From positions 57,501 to 72,316 of the forward strand of contig JAHBMJ010005220.1 of the NCBI GenBank assembly GCA_018398765.1: 14,816 nucleotides of DNA. The letters run 5' to 3'. This document shows, in pieces, positions 1 to 8,455 of the stretch; position 1 is the first letter of the stretch, and each line of letters opens with the position of its first letter. The stretch comes from Chromera velia. Taxonomy: Eukaryota; Sar; Chromeraceae. The position numbers and the translations under genes were made by a program. Below the pieces are notes generated by a model. It saw only the letters and a list, made by a program, of their open reading frames with translations. It searched no databases and had not been told where the DNA came from.

Positions 1-391
1 GTGTAGGGTCAGTAACCATGGTGTAACCGGCTGAAGTGCCCCCCCCTAGTCATAACTTCTCTTCTTGCTTTCTAAACCGTACCTACTGGATGTCTTTGAC
101 TGATTTTCACTGATAAGCACGGTGAGGCATGGGCGCAAAACGACATGACTAACAGGGACCGAATAAAAATAAACCACTGACCCAGAGAGATGCGGTTATC
201 ATACGGAGCCCCGAGTTTTGATTGATTGATTGATTGATATGTTCCGCCCTAGGGCCTTCCCGCTATGTTTATCTATAGTGCTGCTTCTCAGCATGATCAA
301 AGGAACGGAACCTGCATTCAATTAAGAGGTAACAAAGCCAAAAATAACGGTTTAAGGCAAACATCTGCTCAATAGTGCATCATGCACTGAC
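1..391. other. Non-coding stretch
   Basis: No ORF of note on either strand. Apart from the TGAT microsatellite and a CCCCCCC run near 40, nothing was seen. Confidence 0.6.
217..239 (+). repeat. (TGAT)n microsatellite
   Basis: About five TGAT units following TTT. A short simple repeat in non-coding DNA. Confidence 0.85.
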
Positions 392-840
392 TCACATAGA
401 GAGACGGAACTGCATACTCACCAGAAGAATTAATGGTGAAAGCAACCCCAGCTCCTCAACAAAGGCAAAAGGTGGTCCCAGATCCTGCGTGCAAGTACCG
501 AACAAGAAAAGGATAAAATTCCATGAGAGGGTCTGAGGTGCATGATGCTCTGACCTGATGGAACGGCTTGCAAGCAGTGAGACAAACAAACTGATGAACT
601 TAGCGGAGAGCACGCGAAGGTCCGTCTAGATCCCCAAACCAGCCCAGTGAGAATCCCAAATCCTGTCTGCAGGTACATACCAAGAAAGTAAGGAAGTCTG
701 AGAGCTTGGACAAAGGTGGGTCTGTGCCTGATATGATGCAACGAGTGTCACGGCTAGCTATATTTCACATCTGAAAGGAGATGGAACCTCAAACTTACTA
801 GAAGGAAGACGAAAACAACCCTACGGGGCCACACTGTGTG
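392..840 (-). repeat. Degenerate duplicated exon-like repeat
   Basis: Read on the minus strand, blocks at about 416-450 and 793-830 share GGGTTGYTTTC followed by CTTCTRGTRAGT and GTTCCRTCTC. A second pair, about 478-560 and 655-740, shares TCCCARATCCTG and RGGGTCTG-like segments about 178 bp apart. GTGAGT, GTATGT and GTAAGT donor-like hexamers fall at matching places. Small ORFs (103 and 73 codons) cover it. This could be a decayed multi-exon gene with repeated exons; product unknown. Confidence 0.35.
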
Positions 841-959
841 CGGCCCATGGTAATGCCCACTTGGTTCTTAGTATCAAAAGTGATAAACAGATTCTGTTTA
901 AAAGAAAATTGATCAAACAAAATATAAAATAATGTCTGAAAAGTCTATTGTGATATGTT

Positions 960-1760
960 TTAGCTTGGTTCTTGACCGGTTCCCACTAGTTCTCACACAA
1001 AAAGTAGATGTCCAGCGTTTTGGTTCCTAAGTTCCTAAAATACGGTTCCTAACCATTCTGAACTGAGGCTGTCACAGGAACCACAAAGGACCTAAATTAA
1101 GTATATGAATACCAAAATTGCTACAAAGTCAAACAGGAACCTTAGGATTCATGGAAGAACCCTGAAAAACCAGTAAGAACCATATGAGAATCAAAGAACT
1201 ATGTAGGAAGTTACTAGGAACGGCCTGGGGAACTACAAAGAATTTAGTCCCTCAATTGGTCTGAGACGCTCCTGGTGCTTAAGTGATACTAGTGCTACTT
1301 GCTTCTTTAGACTGGGCAAGAGGGAAGCCATCTTCCGGAGGGGGGCCAAAGAGGGTCGATGGAAGCGTGTTTCTAGATGGAAGCGAGCTAGCACAAGCTA
1401 GTACGACTTGTGTCTGCATTTAATCAGTTGTAAACTCATCTATAGCCTCTTTCAAATGCATTTCTTTATAGAGAAATGTCAGTTCTTATTGGTTCTTGAC
1501 GGTTCCTTCCGGTTCCTTTATGGTTCCTAAAAGGCGGTTCCTAGGCTTTTTGGTCAACGTGAGAACCAAAAGCTTGGACATGACTTTATCGTCGGGAACT
1601 AACATCAATCTCTCATCTAGGTATAAGGAACTCCTCTGAACTTGGATCAACATGTTGTAAAAAGTTTAAAACAAGCGTTTTTAGAGGCTAGATTGACAGT
1701 AGACTTAGTAGTCTATACCTATATCTAACCTAGGGTTAGTAGGAACTACTAGGAGTGCAA
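960..1760. repeat. Scattered GGTTCCTAA-type motifs in both orientations
   Basis: GGTTCCT/GGTTCTT copies cluster at 966-1055 and 1487-1545 on the plus strand; AGGAACC/AAGAACC complements cluster at 1074-1215 and 1560-1745. The alternation of orientation suggests a degenerate fold-back or nested repeat. There is no credible gene in the interval. Confidence 0.45.
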
Positions 1761-2280
1761 GACCGTAGAAACAGCCCTAGTTCCTCCAGCGAAGAAAGTA
1801 AGAGCTTGAGCGCTTGTATAGAAGCATGCAATGGGAAAAGGACATCGACCAAAGAATACCAAAGAGTGAAAACAAGACAGCCTTCTCTAATTTTACCCAT
1901 CACGCTTGCTGACAGAATAAGACGGGCAAATAAACCCATGCCAAAAGAATAGAGATGACTGAGGTTCCTTCCAAAGTCTACTCAGAGTTGCGGTCTCCGA
2001 TATGAAGTATAGAGCTGTTAATATGTCTGTAATGTAGTGCGAGCTAATTTGAAAACATCAGCAGTGAATTAACAGCTTTGGAGCAAATCCGCAGTCCTAC
2101 AATCTCCAGGGATAAATATGCAGTGTGCCTTGATCACGTGTCAGCTACATCTGCATATGTCACAATCGGCTTCTTGGATATCCGATTTTAAGGCTGGGGC
2201 ACATTGATCCCATGATGTGCACAGCTCCGCCACGCCCTGTTGCTAGCCGCGTTATGGTAACGGGCCTAGGGTATTTCACT
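1760..2280. other. Unassigned DNA
   Basis: Two 65-67-codon ORFs overlap on opposite strands around 1736-1952, with no recognisable product. The remainder shows nothing I can name. Confidence 0.5.
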
Positions 2281-3430
2281 CTGATGGAGGTATACTAGGT
2301 TTTATAGTAAAAAACCTTACAAAAAAAAGTTTTTAGGCATTTTTTTAAATAGATTCCTAGCCCAATTTTGCTAAAAAGTCATTTGAACACATAATCATAT
2401 GTAAAATCTTTGGTTTGGCAAGGTTATATTAGGTTAAGGGTAGGTTTAGGGGTCGTTACCAATGAAGGTTCGGACACAAGGTTACAAAACCTTCATTTTT
2501 TTTTAACGTTATCATCTTTTGAAACCTGCTTGAACCTGCCAATACCAGTATTAACATAGTATAAACCAGACTCAAACTGTTCAAAACAAAACTTAACACT
2601 CAGTCTGATGATTTGACTCTTCAAAACTGTTATTGAGACACCTCGTCTCGGTAAGCTAGGCAGTCATGCACACGGGAAAAACATTGTCAAATTTCGACAA
2701 ATTTGCGATGGAGCATTCAAGCTGGCAGACAAATGGAACCAGACATAACAGAGAAAAGAGTGTGATGGCAATAAAAGATCGAAAACTGTTTTTTTCTGGT
2801 TATATTCAGCAGTTTTGGTTAGGAGGGGGGTAACGGTGAATAATGATGAGCTTGCTCGCGCAGAAAGGCAGTTTAATGATATAATTGAGCGTGAAAGTGA
2901 TGAAAAGGATGAAAGCTGAACAAGAGTTGAGTCATATAGTTTTGAAATCATATCTGCTGGTGTTAATGAAGTGATTTGAAGCAGGTTATACCAGGTTACA
3001 TAAGGTTTAGGTAGGTTAAGTGTTAGGTTATATAACAATGTTTTTACTACTCTTAGAACCTTAAGTGGCAATATGATGAAAAACTTAAATAACCATCATA
3101 AATCATGATGTTACAAGTCTTTTTTTAAGCTCATGAAGGTTTTTTTAGGTAAAGAACCACATTGAGCATACTTTTAGATGTCTAAAGTGTTTTACATACT
3201 TGAAGGGGGGGGTATAAAATTAATTATTATTATTATTTTTTTTTAGTAAAATGTCCTAGTAACGGGCGCGCAGCATGCCGCCACATTGCAGTCATGCACA
3301 CTGCTATAATTTTTGTTTCTCACTAACCACAATTTAAAAACATAAAATCGCACTTTCACATTCCTTAAAACTCTTTATTTTAAGCTTTTAAGCATTGTTT
3401 AATACATAAAAAATACTAGAAAAGCTGGAG
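2281..3430. other. AT-rich DNA with AGGTTWAGG patches
   Basis: Two patches of overlapping AGGTTA/GGTTTAGG motifs lie at 2421-2452 and 2982-3034. They resemble degenerate telomere-like repeats but are not in 7-bp register. GCAGTCATGCACAC occurs at both about 2661 and 3290. A 135-codon minus ORF (2664-3071) has biased, low-information composition and is probably chance. Confidence 0.45.
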
Positions 3431-3434
3431 AACT

Positions 3435-3713
3435 ATGGTTGTTTTGGAGACCGTTTTGATATTGGAGACCGTTTGGGATAGATTTATCTTAAACTTATCG
3501 GAGGATGAGCACCTTAACGTCAGTCTGAAGAAGACTTCAAAAGAAATAGTTAAAAAGCTACATGTCTATTTTAGTTTGCTTTTACAGAATCTTCCGATCT
3601 ATTTGCAGGTTTATTTATCTTTGTATTGTATGATGCAAAAATATGCAAAAACTGGAGGTAAAGATCGACCTCTGTTAGCGCTCCTTACCATAGAGCGGGA
3701 AAGCAAAGTCTGA
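3435..3713 (+). CDS. Possible ORF or exon, unknown (92 codons)
   Basis: ATG at 3435 to TGA at 3711-3713. The product is Leu/Lys-rich with a short ETVLILETV duplication near the start and a hydrophobic LQNLPIYLQVYLSLYCMM stretch. No family recognised. It is followed directly, in another frame, by the open stretch at 3694, so the two may be pieces of one decayed gene or two exons. Confidence 0.25.
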   Translation: MVVLETVLILETVWDRFILNLSEDEHLNVSLKKTSKEIVKKLHVYFSLLLQNLPIYLQVYLSLYCMMQKYAKTGGKDRPLLALLTIERESKV

Positions 3714-4239
3714 GTGGAAGCTCCTGCATCAGCAGCTTTTTTTGCACAAGTGGAAGCTAGAGAGAGTTCTGAAGATCACCCGAGGAGGACCTTATGGGTG
3801 TGGGGAAGTGATTTCAGATACTTTCCTTCAGATGAGGCAGAGTATACATCAGATCTTTATCAACTGGCCAGGGATCGTTCTGGTTGGCTCAGTTATAAAA
3901 AGTGCGTTCTTCCAGAAACATGAAGAGATGAAGATTTGTATTTGCTAGTCTAATATTGAAGAAACACTGGAAGCTTTTGCTTTAAATTTAGCGGGGAAGT
4001 GGAAAGCGAGTATAAAGCCTAGTATAAAGCTAGGTTTGAGGGGAAGACAGATGGCCTCATACATGGAGAATAGTGGGGTAATTATGATTTTTACACAGGC
4101 GTGGGAGTATATCAAGGTTTTGGTGCCTTTAAAATTCTGCCGCCCACCGCGAAAAACACGGCAAAATCTTTTCATATGGGAAGGAAGAGGACTGCCTTTC
4201 TTCCCTTTCCTGGCCCCGAACTTGATGCAACTACTCTAG
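3694..4239 (+). pseudogene. Open stretch interrupted by one TAG; possible decayed coding sequence
   Basis: The frame is open from 3694 to 4236 except for TAG at 3946-3948. The first half reads like protein (WKLLHQQLFLHKWKLERVL, ITRGGPYGCGEV, INWPGIVLVGSVI); the second half starts NIEETLEAFALNLAGKWKA and runs into the left inverted repeat of the adjacent element. There is no ATG at the start of either half. No family recognised. An intron spanning the stop cannot be excluded. Confidence 0.3.
4098..4136 (+). repeat. Left inverted repeat of candidate element
   Basis: Pairs with 5283-5321 (37/39). The differences are A versus G at offsets 9 and 17. Confidence 0.9.
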
Positions 4240-4800
4240 GAGACGTCAGTTTGCCCCTCTAGACTCTCTCTAGCTGTTTGGTGCAGAAAAAACGACTCCC
4301 AGAGTCACAGGGAGTCCAAAGAACGGACGTCTGAGGTCTGACACCTGAAGAGGCCGAAGGGGCCTCCCTGGACTCAGAAGTCCAAAAAGGGCTATGATGC
4401 ATCAATGATGATAAAAGGCATATCAACACAGTCCACATGGTACAGGGAATTAAGTTTGAACAGGGGATGAAGAATGGTTGCGGCACAGTGAGCTTCAGTG
4501 ACTATCAACAAGTCTGATGAGTAACACAAAGATACACTCCAGAAAGCGCCCTATGTGAAATCGCCGCAAGACCTTTTTCTTCCGTGAGTGCCTCTAACCT
4601 GCATCCAGCGCATAGGGGTACTGCCTAACACTCATACGGTCATGTCTAGAGGGAATGAGCAAGACAGAACGACCTACCAGGAGAAGTGGAAGTCGATCAA
4701 TACTCCAGAGACGTCATTTCACCATAACAAAGTGACAACAGAATCTCACCCTCCCAAAACCAGCAGATGCACCGGAAACTGATCCTACTGCTCCCAAACG

Positions 4801-5214
4801 ATGACAACAGACCTAAAACCTTCAGCAAAATTGACGGGGACGACTTTCATAACTTTTTGGTGGAAAGAGGGAATGTTGCTCGGGAGGCGTGACAGGTCGC
4901 TTCCTGACCCCTCCAGACTGCAACTACCAAACAGGTTCAAACAGACCAACTGTCACACAAGACTTTACCACGACACAAACACAAGTCATCTGGTACTAAG
5001 GGCGTGGAATGGTATAACTTTGACCATCTGTATTGCTGTAGGCAATAAGAGAGAAAGGAAGGCAAGGAAGAACAAACTGAGCCTTCTGTGGGCGACTGAG
5101 TGCTTTTTGACCAGTTTCAGCACATTTTGGCAATTTTTAAGAGTGGCTCCGGAAAATTTTGGCCCCAATTTTTGCACTATCGGACTCAGCATTATTCGGG
5201 GATCATTTTGGTAG
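4801..5214 (+). CDS. ORF inside the candidate element, unknown (137 codons)
   Basis: ATG at 4801 and stop TAG at 5212-5214. The product is basic in the middle (NKRERKARKNK) with a WKEG and Arg-rich stretch. No DDE, recombinase or nucleic-acid-binding motif that I recognise. An 86-codon minus ORF overlaps its second half. Coding status is doubtful. Confidence 0.2.
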   Translation: MTTDLKPSAKLTGTTFITFWWKEGMLLGRRDRSLPDPSRLQLPNRFKQTNCHTRLYHDTNTSHLVLRAWNGITLTICIAVGNKRERKARKNKLSLLWATECFLTSFSTFWQFLRVAPENFGPNFCTIGLSIIRGSFW

Positions 5215-5282
5215 CTTTTTGAGCCCTGGGCACGCCAGGATCGCACCTAGCGCAAAAAACACGCTAAAATTTAATCTTTCAT

Positions 5283-5321
5283 AATTTTAAAGGCACCAAA
5301 ACCTCGATATACCCCCACGCC
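5283..5321 (-). repeat. Right inverted repeat of candidate element
   Basis: Reverse complement of 4098-4136 with two mismatches. Similarity may extend a few bases outward (CACMGGCG). Confidence 0.9.
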
Positions 5322-5499
5322 GGTGCGTTACGGATGAATTTTTTGTATCCCTGAAGATGAAATCTAGGATAGAATTGGAATCGTAGCCTATCGATAGTTA
5401 AGATGATTAAAGAGTCATTTAGAAACATTGACAATGTATGTTCAAGTGTTTAAAAACCTATTAGAACTTGTTTTGGGCTTTAAAAACATTAAAAAATGC

Positions 5500-5790
5500 T
5501 ATAATTTTAAAATACGGTATAATAGGGTATAAACGGGGTATAATGGGGTATTGGAAAATGGGGTACTCCATTTTCCCCCCATTTTTGTATATATTGTTTT
5601 TATGTATTCAAAATTATTTTTTGGCTTTGTATAAGCAACAAATATGATTAAAAGAAACTTAAAACTAATTTTTGGACTAAATTTGAGCTCTATATCACTT
5701 AATATGTACCCCTCATAAAATATTATATGGCACATTTTTCAGAAATAGGGTATATGGGGGGCCCATTTTCCCCCATTATATCCCTCAATA
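5500..5790. repeat. AT-rich fold-back with GGGGTATA motifs
   Basis: The left arm (about 5515-5570) carries repeated GGGGTATAATGGGG and GGAAAATGGGG. The right arm (about 5748-5790) carries CCCATTTTCCCCCATTATA, its approximate reverse complement. A local hairpin AAAATGG/GGTACT/CCATTTT sits near 5557-5576. The 180-bp centre is AT-rich. Confidence 0.5.
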
Positions 5791-6060
5791 TGTCAGGGTA
5801 GAATTCGGAACTCTATAGAAGTCTTTTTTTTTTCTGTATACATGTTTTTCTAATAATAACAAAAAAATTATAAAAAAATTTATTAGATATTTTAACTCTT
5901 AGACTACTTCACCGTTCAACGCTTGGTTCAATATTAGTACCATATGCAGCATGATGTGCTACCGAGTCTTATACAGCACTGTTTATACCATGTTTGTTTA
6001 GCTGGGGGCGGCCACAGGTGCAGTATGGGGCCCCAGGCCTCCAGCCCCACGCCGTGGACT
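5791..6060. other. AT-rich spacer ending in a GC-rich patch
   Basis: T runs and AATAATAA up to 5900, then mixed sequence. A GC-rich GGGGCGGCCACAGGTGCAG...CCCCAGGCC block at 6004-6060 marks entry to the dispersed-repeat zone. No gene is seen. Confidence 0.5.
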
Positions 6061-7050
6061 AGTGGCCACTAGCTAGCCCTGGAAAACGAAGCGGAGGGCA
6101 ATTTCCTATAGGCCCACCGCCACCCACGCACATATATAGCATCAAAAAAATGTTACGGAAAGCTCTGTTCCAAATTGGGTCTAATTAGGTTAGAAAAGCG
6201 TAAAAACCACCTGACATAGCCCCAGAAACTAGCCCGGAATTAAAGCAAGACGGCTTTCAGGTGAGGAGTACTTATACCAAACTATATAAATCTGTTTACG
6301 CTTTGAAACAGCTATATAAAAGTTGCGTGCGTTAACTAGTTGTATAACCAGTTATAATTTTTCTTGTTTTCTGGGTATTTCTGGGGCTGTTTGCAAGCTT
6401 GCTTGCATTAGATGACCCTGGAAAGCGAAGCGGGGGGTACCTACAAAACATTCTACCCGAGAGCACAGCTGAGCGCCTGAGAGCCCCCTTGTACCCCCTT
6501 ACACGCTGATGCTGCGCACTGATGAATCTTGCGTGCTGATGCTGCTCGCATATATGCAGTCGCCAAAAAAAGGCCTCGGAAAGCACCGGAAAGTTGAGGG
6601 GGTATTAAGGGCACTTATCTGTTGCGATATACAAAGAAGGATGAATTTCATGCTTTCCGAAGTCGTTCGCATGCATGTATGCACCAGATGGCGTGTGACA
6701 TGCATGGACATAGCCCGGAAAGCGAAGCTCAGAGGACACTTAACAAAAATTATGCTGGCTTGTGTCTGAAAGATCTGACGTATGCCGAACTGGGCCCCGG
6801 AAAGACAATTCAGCTCAGGGGACACTTACTAAATTTAAAGCAGGGGCAAGAAGAATGAATTTCGCTTTCCTGGCTATTCGTATAGAGTGCGCGTCAGATC
6901 GATCCAGTCTGCAGGTGTATGCATGCATGGCGTCTCCTACATGTGATTTGATGTAAGCAAGCTTGCGAACGGCCCCGGAAAGCAAGAAAAATGAGAACTA
7001 CACGATTGACGCACGCTGGTCAGCCATCGTGCCGATCCCCTCCCCCCCGT
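6061..7050. repeat. Nest of dispersed repeats with CCGGAAAGCGAAGC core
   Basis: Core copies on the plus strand lie near 6077, 6417, 6574 (two partial), 6713, 6794 and 6971, each a variant of CCYGGAAAGCGAAGC, often with GGGG after it. Related companions are CGCATATATGCAG/CACATATATAGCA upstream of CGGAAAGC (about 6125 and 6548), GATCTGACGTA, GCATGCAT and GAATTTC. Several overlapping 64-108-codon ORFs here are by-products of the repeats. Confidence 0.7.
6954..7050 (+). repeat. Direct repeat, copy 1 (~95 bp)
   Basis: GTAAGCAAGCTTGCGAACGG, then TCTGG/CCCGG-AAAGCAAG, ATGAGAACT, ATTGACG, a GCC-rich part and CCCCTCCCCCC. Matches 8089-8183 closely, with scattered substitutions and one-base gaps. Confidence 0.88.
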
Positions 7051-7080
7051 GGGCATGCTTTTTAAACCTGCCTGGGGCGT

Positions 7081-7238
7081 CTGGGGTACCCCAGGCACGC
7101 CGCAGGCGGCCCGCGAGGGCCGCTTGGGGCGACCCCAAATAGTTTTGCCCAAGTTTATATAGAGCTGCCTGGAGCGAAGCCCCAGGCAGTTGTTGAGAGT
7201 TGCCTAGGGCGAAGGTCGGTGCCGAAGGCACCGACCTT
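7081..7238. repeat. Cluster of GC-rich hairpins
   Basis: CTGGGGTACCCCAG (7081-7094, perfect palindrome). GCGGCCC-GCGA-GGGCCGC (7106-7123). TTGGGG-CGA-CCCCAA (7124-7138). CTGCCTGG with CCAGGCAG around a GCGAAGC core (7165-7189, one mismatch). AAGGTCGGTGCC-GAA-GGCACCGACCTT (7212-7238, perfect 12-bp stem). The loops are GCGA, CGA or GAA. Confidence 0.92.
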
Positions 7239-7590
7239 ATCATCACAAACTGACCCTGTCGTCAGAAAGGAGAGGAAGATGGAGCGTCTGCCTGATGGTA
7301 TATCCTTTTCAGCAAATGCGGCAGAAGAAGAATCTTCGGCACCAACCTTGTCATCACGAACTGACCTTGTCATCAGAAAGGAGAGGGAGATGGGGTGTCT
7401 GCCTGATGGCATATCCTTTTCAGCAAATGCGGCAGAAGAAGAATCTGAGAGGGAAGAGGTAGAGGAACGGAGAGAGGTGTTTCACATGGAGGATATAATA
7501 GAAGAACAGGCCATAGCTGAAGAGAACCGCTGCAGAACATTCAGACAGGCAATCAATACCTGTGTCCCTCACCACCATGATGGGACATAA
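7222..7590 (+). CDS. Possible exon or ORF with 37-residue duplication, unknown
   Basis: Open through both 111-bp copies to TAA at 7588-7590. The repeat reads LPDGISFSANAAEEES twice, followed by a highly acidic segment (EREEVEERREV) and HHH near the end. No ATG precedes the first copy; the first in-frame ATG is within it at 7279. It would need an upstream exon or be a remnant. The minus strand is also partly open. No family recognised. Confidence 0.25.
   Translation, partial: PKAPTLSSQTDPVVRKERKMERLPDGISFSANAAEEESSAPTLSSRTDLVIRKEREMGCLPDGISFSANAAEEESEREEVEERREVFHMEDIIEEQAIAEENRCRTFRQAINTCVPHHHDGT
7228..7449 (+). repeat. 111-bp tandem duplication
   Basis: Copies 7228-7338 and 7339-7449 differ at about a dozen positions with no indel. 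Of the codon differences in the open frame, about seven change the residue and three do not, so there is no sign of purifying selection since duplication. Confidence 0.93.
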
Positions 7591-7767
7591 AATAATATCT
7601 GAAATTATATAAAAATTATGATTTATTGATTTAATTTGAAGTATTGTAAATGAATCTTTAAAGTTGCATTCAGATACTAAATCCTAGAATAAAAGCATTT
7701 TTAAACTTTTTTAAACGTTTTTCATATTATAGAGAGAATGCAGAAAGACCTCCTGACTGCCTGGGGT
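7591..7767. other. AT-rich spacer
   Basis: AT-rich after the stop codon, with TTTTTAAAC-like repeats near 7695-7720. No gene is seen. Confidence 0.6.
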
Positions 7768-7800
7768 ACCGCAGGCGGTCCTTACGGACCGCCTGGGGAA
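7768..7800. repeat. Sixth GC-rich hairpin
   Basis: CAGGCGGTCC-TTAC-GGACCGCCTG (7772-7795), a perfect 10-bp stem with a 4-base loop, flanked by CTGCCTGGGGTACC, which is also present at the 7069-7092 hairpin. Confidence 0.92.
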
Positions 7801-7849
7801 GGTTATACATAAGTGACAGGCCACCTGGGGGTCAGCATAGGCAGTCATT

Positions 7850-8300
7850 CTGAAGGTTTAGACAGTATGCTCGCGGAAAAAGCTGCAGAACCCCACCTTC
7901 CTCGGGAAAAAGGTCTGGGGGTAGCTCTGACGCACGCATAGTGCAAATTCAACCTTTTCGTGGTTGCTTTCCGGGGCTACCCATATTTGACGCACGCATG
8001 CATGACGACGGGTTGAAGTCGGGTTCACGCTTTTCTGGACCATTTGGGCGGGATCTTTCTGGAGCCTTTTTTTAGTGAAAGATCTGACGTAAGCAAGCTT
8101 GCGAACGGCTCTGGAAAGCAAGAAAAATGAGAACTGCACAATTGACGTACGCCGGCCAGCCTTGCGCCAACCCCCTCCCCCCGCGGAAAATAAGCATACG
8201 CGGAACCCCCCCCTCCCCTACGAAAAAAGCCCGGGGGTAAGTGGAGATCTGAAACCTATCTGACGCATGCATCTCGCAAATTCAGCCTTTCGGGGCCGGG
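7850..8300. repeat. Inverted-orientation copies of the dispersed repeat
   Basis: GCTTTCCGGGGC at about 7968 and CCTTTCGGGGCC at about 8286 are minus-strand forms of the core. GACGCACGCATGCATGACG (about 7990), GACGCACGCATAGTGCAAATTC (about 7931) and GACGCATGCATCTCGCAAATTC (about 8262) are companion blocks. The ORFs of 66-93 codons here are repeat by-products. Confidence 0.65.
8078..8183 (+). repeat. Direct repeat, copy 2 (~95 bp)
   Basis: Same order of blocks as at 6954-7050. It is preceded by GAAAGATCTGACGTA, which is also found at about 6768 ahead of another core copy, so the repeat family is mosaic. Confidence 0.88.
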
Positions 8301-8314
8301 TTTTTGGCGAAAGA

Positions 8315-8455
8315 CACTGTGTGCACGCGTGGGCTGGGGTATTTCTGTTTTGTAAGTGCCCCCCGCTTCGCTTTCCGGGGCCACACTGCGTGCATGGGCT
8401 GGGGTATTTTTGTTTTGTAAGTGCATGCCCCGGCCCCGCTTCGCTTTCCGGGGCC
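8315..8455 (+). repeat. ~70-bp tandem duplication ending in the core repeat
   Basis: Copies 8315-8383 and 8384-8455: CACTGYGTGCAYG, GGGCTGGGGTATTT, TGTTTTGTAAGTGC, CCGCTTCGCTTTCCGGGGCC. The second has a four-base deletion near its start and a small insertion before the core. Each carries the minus-strand core. Confidence 0.92.

Larger units (their letters stand above)
4098..5321. mobile_element. Candidate 1.2-kb element with 39-bp inverted ends
   Basis: The left end 4098-4136 (GGCGTGGG...TTTAAAATT) and the right end 5283-5321 are reverse complements with 2 mismatches in 39. Just inside, 4143-4176 and 5246-5280 carry a second related sequence (GCGAAAAACACGGCAAAAT versus GCGCAAAAAACACGCTAAAA, then CTTTCAT-like) in direct orientation. 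The interior holds only small ORFs (64 and 137 codons on +, 75 and 86 on -), none like a known transposase, so it would be non-autonomous. No clear target-site duplication was found; it could also be an inverted duplication. Confidence 0.5.

Noticed and set aside
2664-3071. 135-codon minus-strand ORF
   Set aside because: Composition is that of AT-rich non-coding DNA, with no motif and part of it translated from AGGTTA repeats.
4259-4782. Small ORFs (75 codons minus, 64 codons plus) inside the candidate element
   Set aside because: Short, with no motif and no agreement between strands; not supported as genes.
6499-6858. Cluster of 78-108-codon ORFs on both strands
   Set aside because: They overlap each other in several frames within the dispersed-repeat zone and share no recognisable product.
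7081-7240. Rho-independent bacterial terminators
   Set aside because: The hairpins look like terminators but lack following T-runs, and the context is nuclear eukaryotic DNA.
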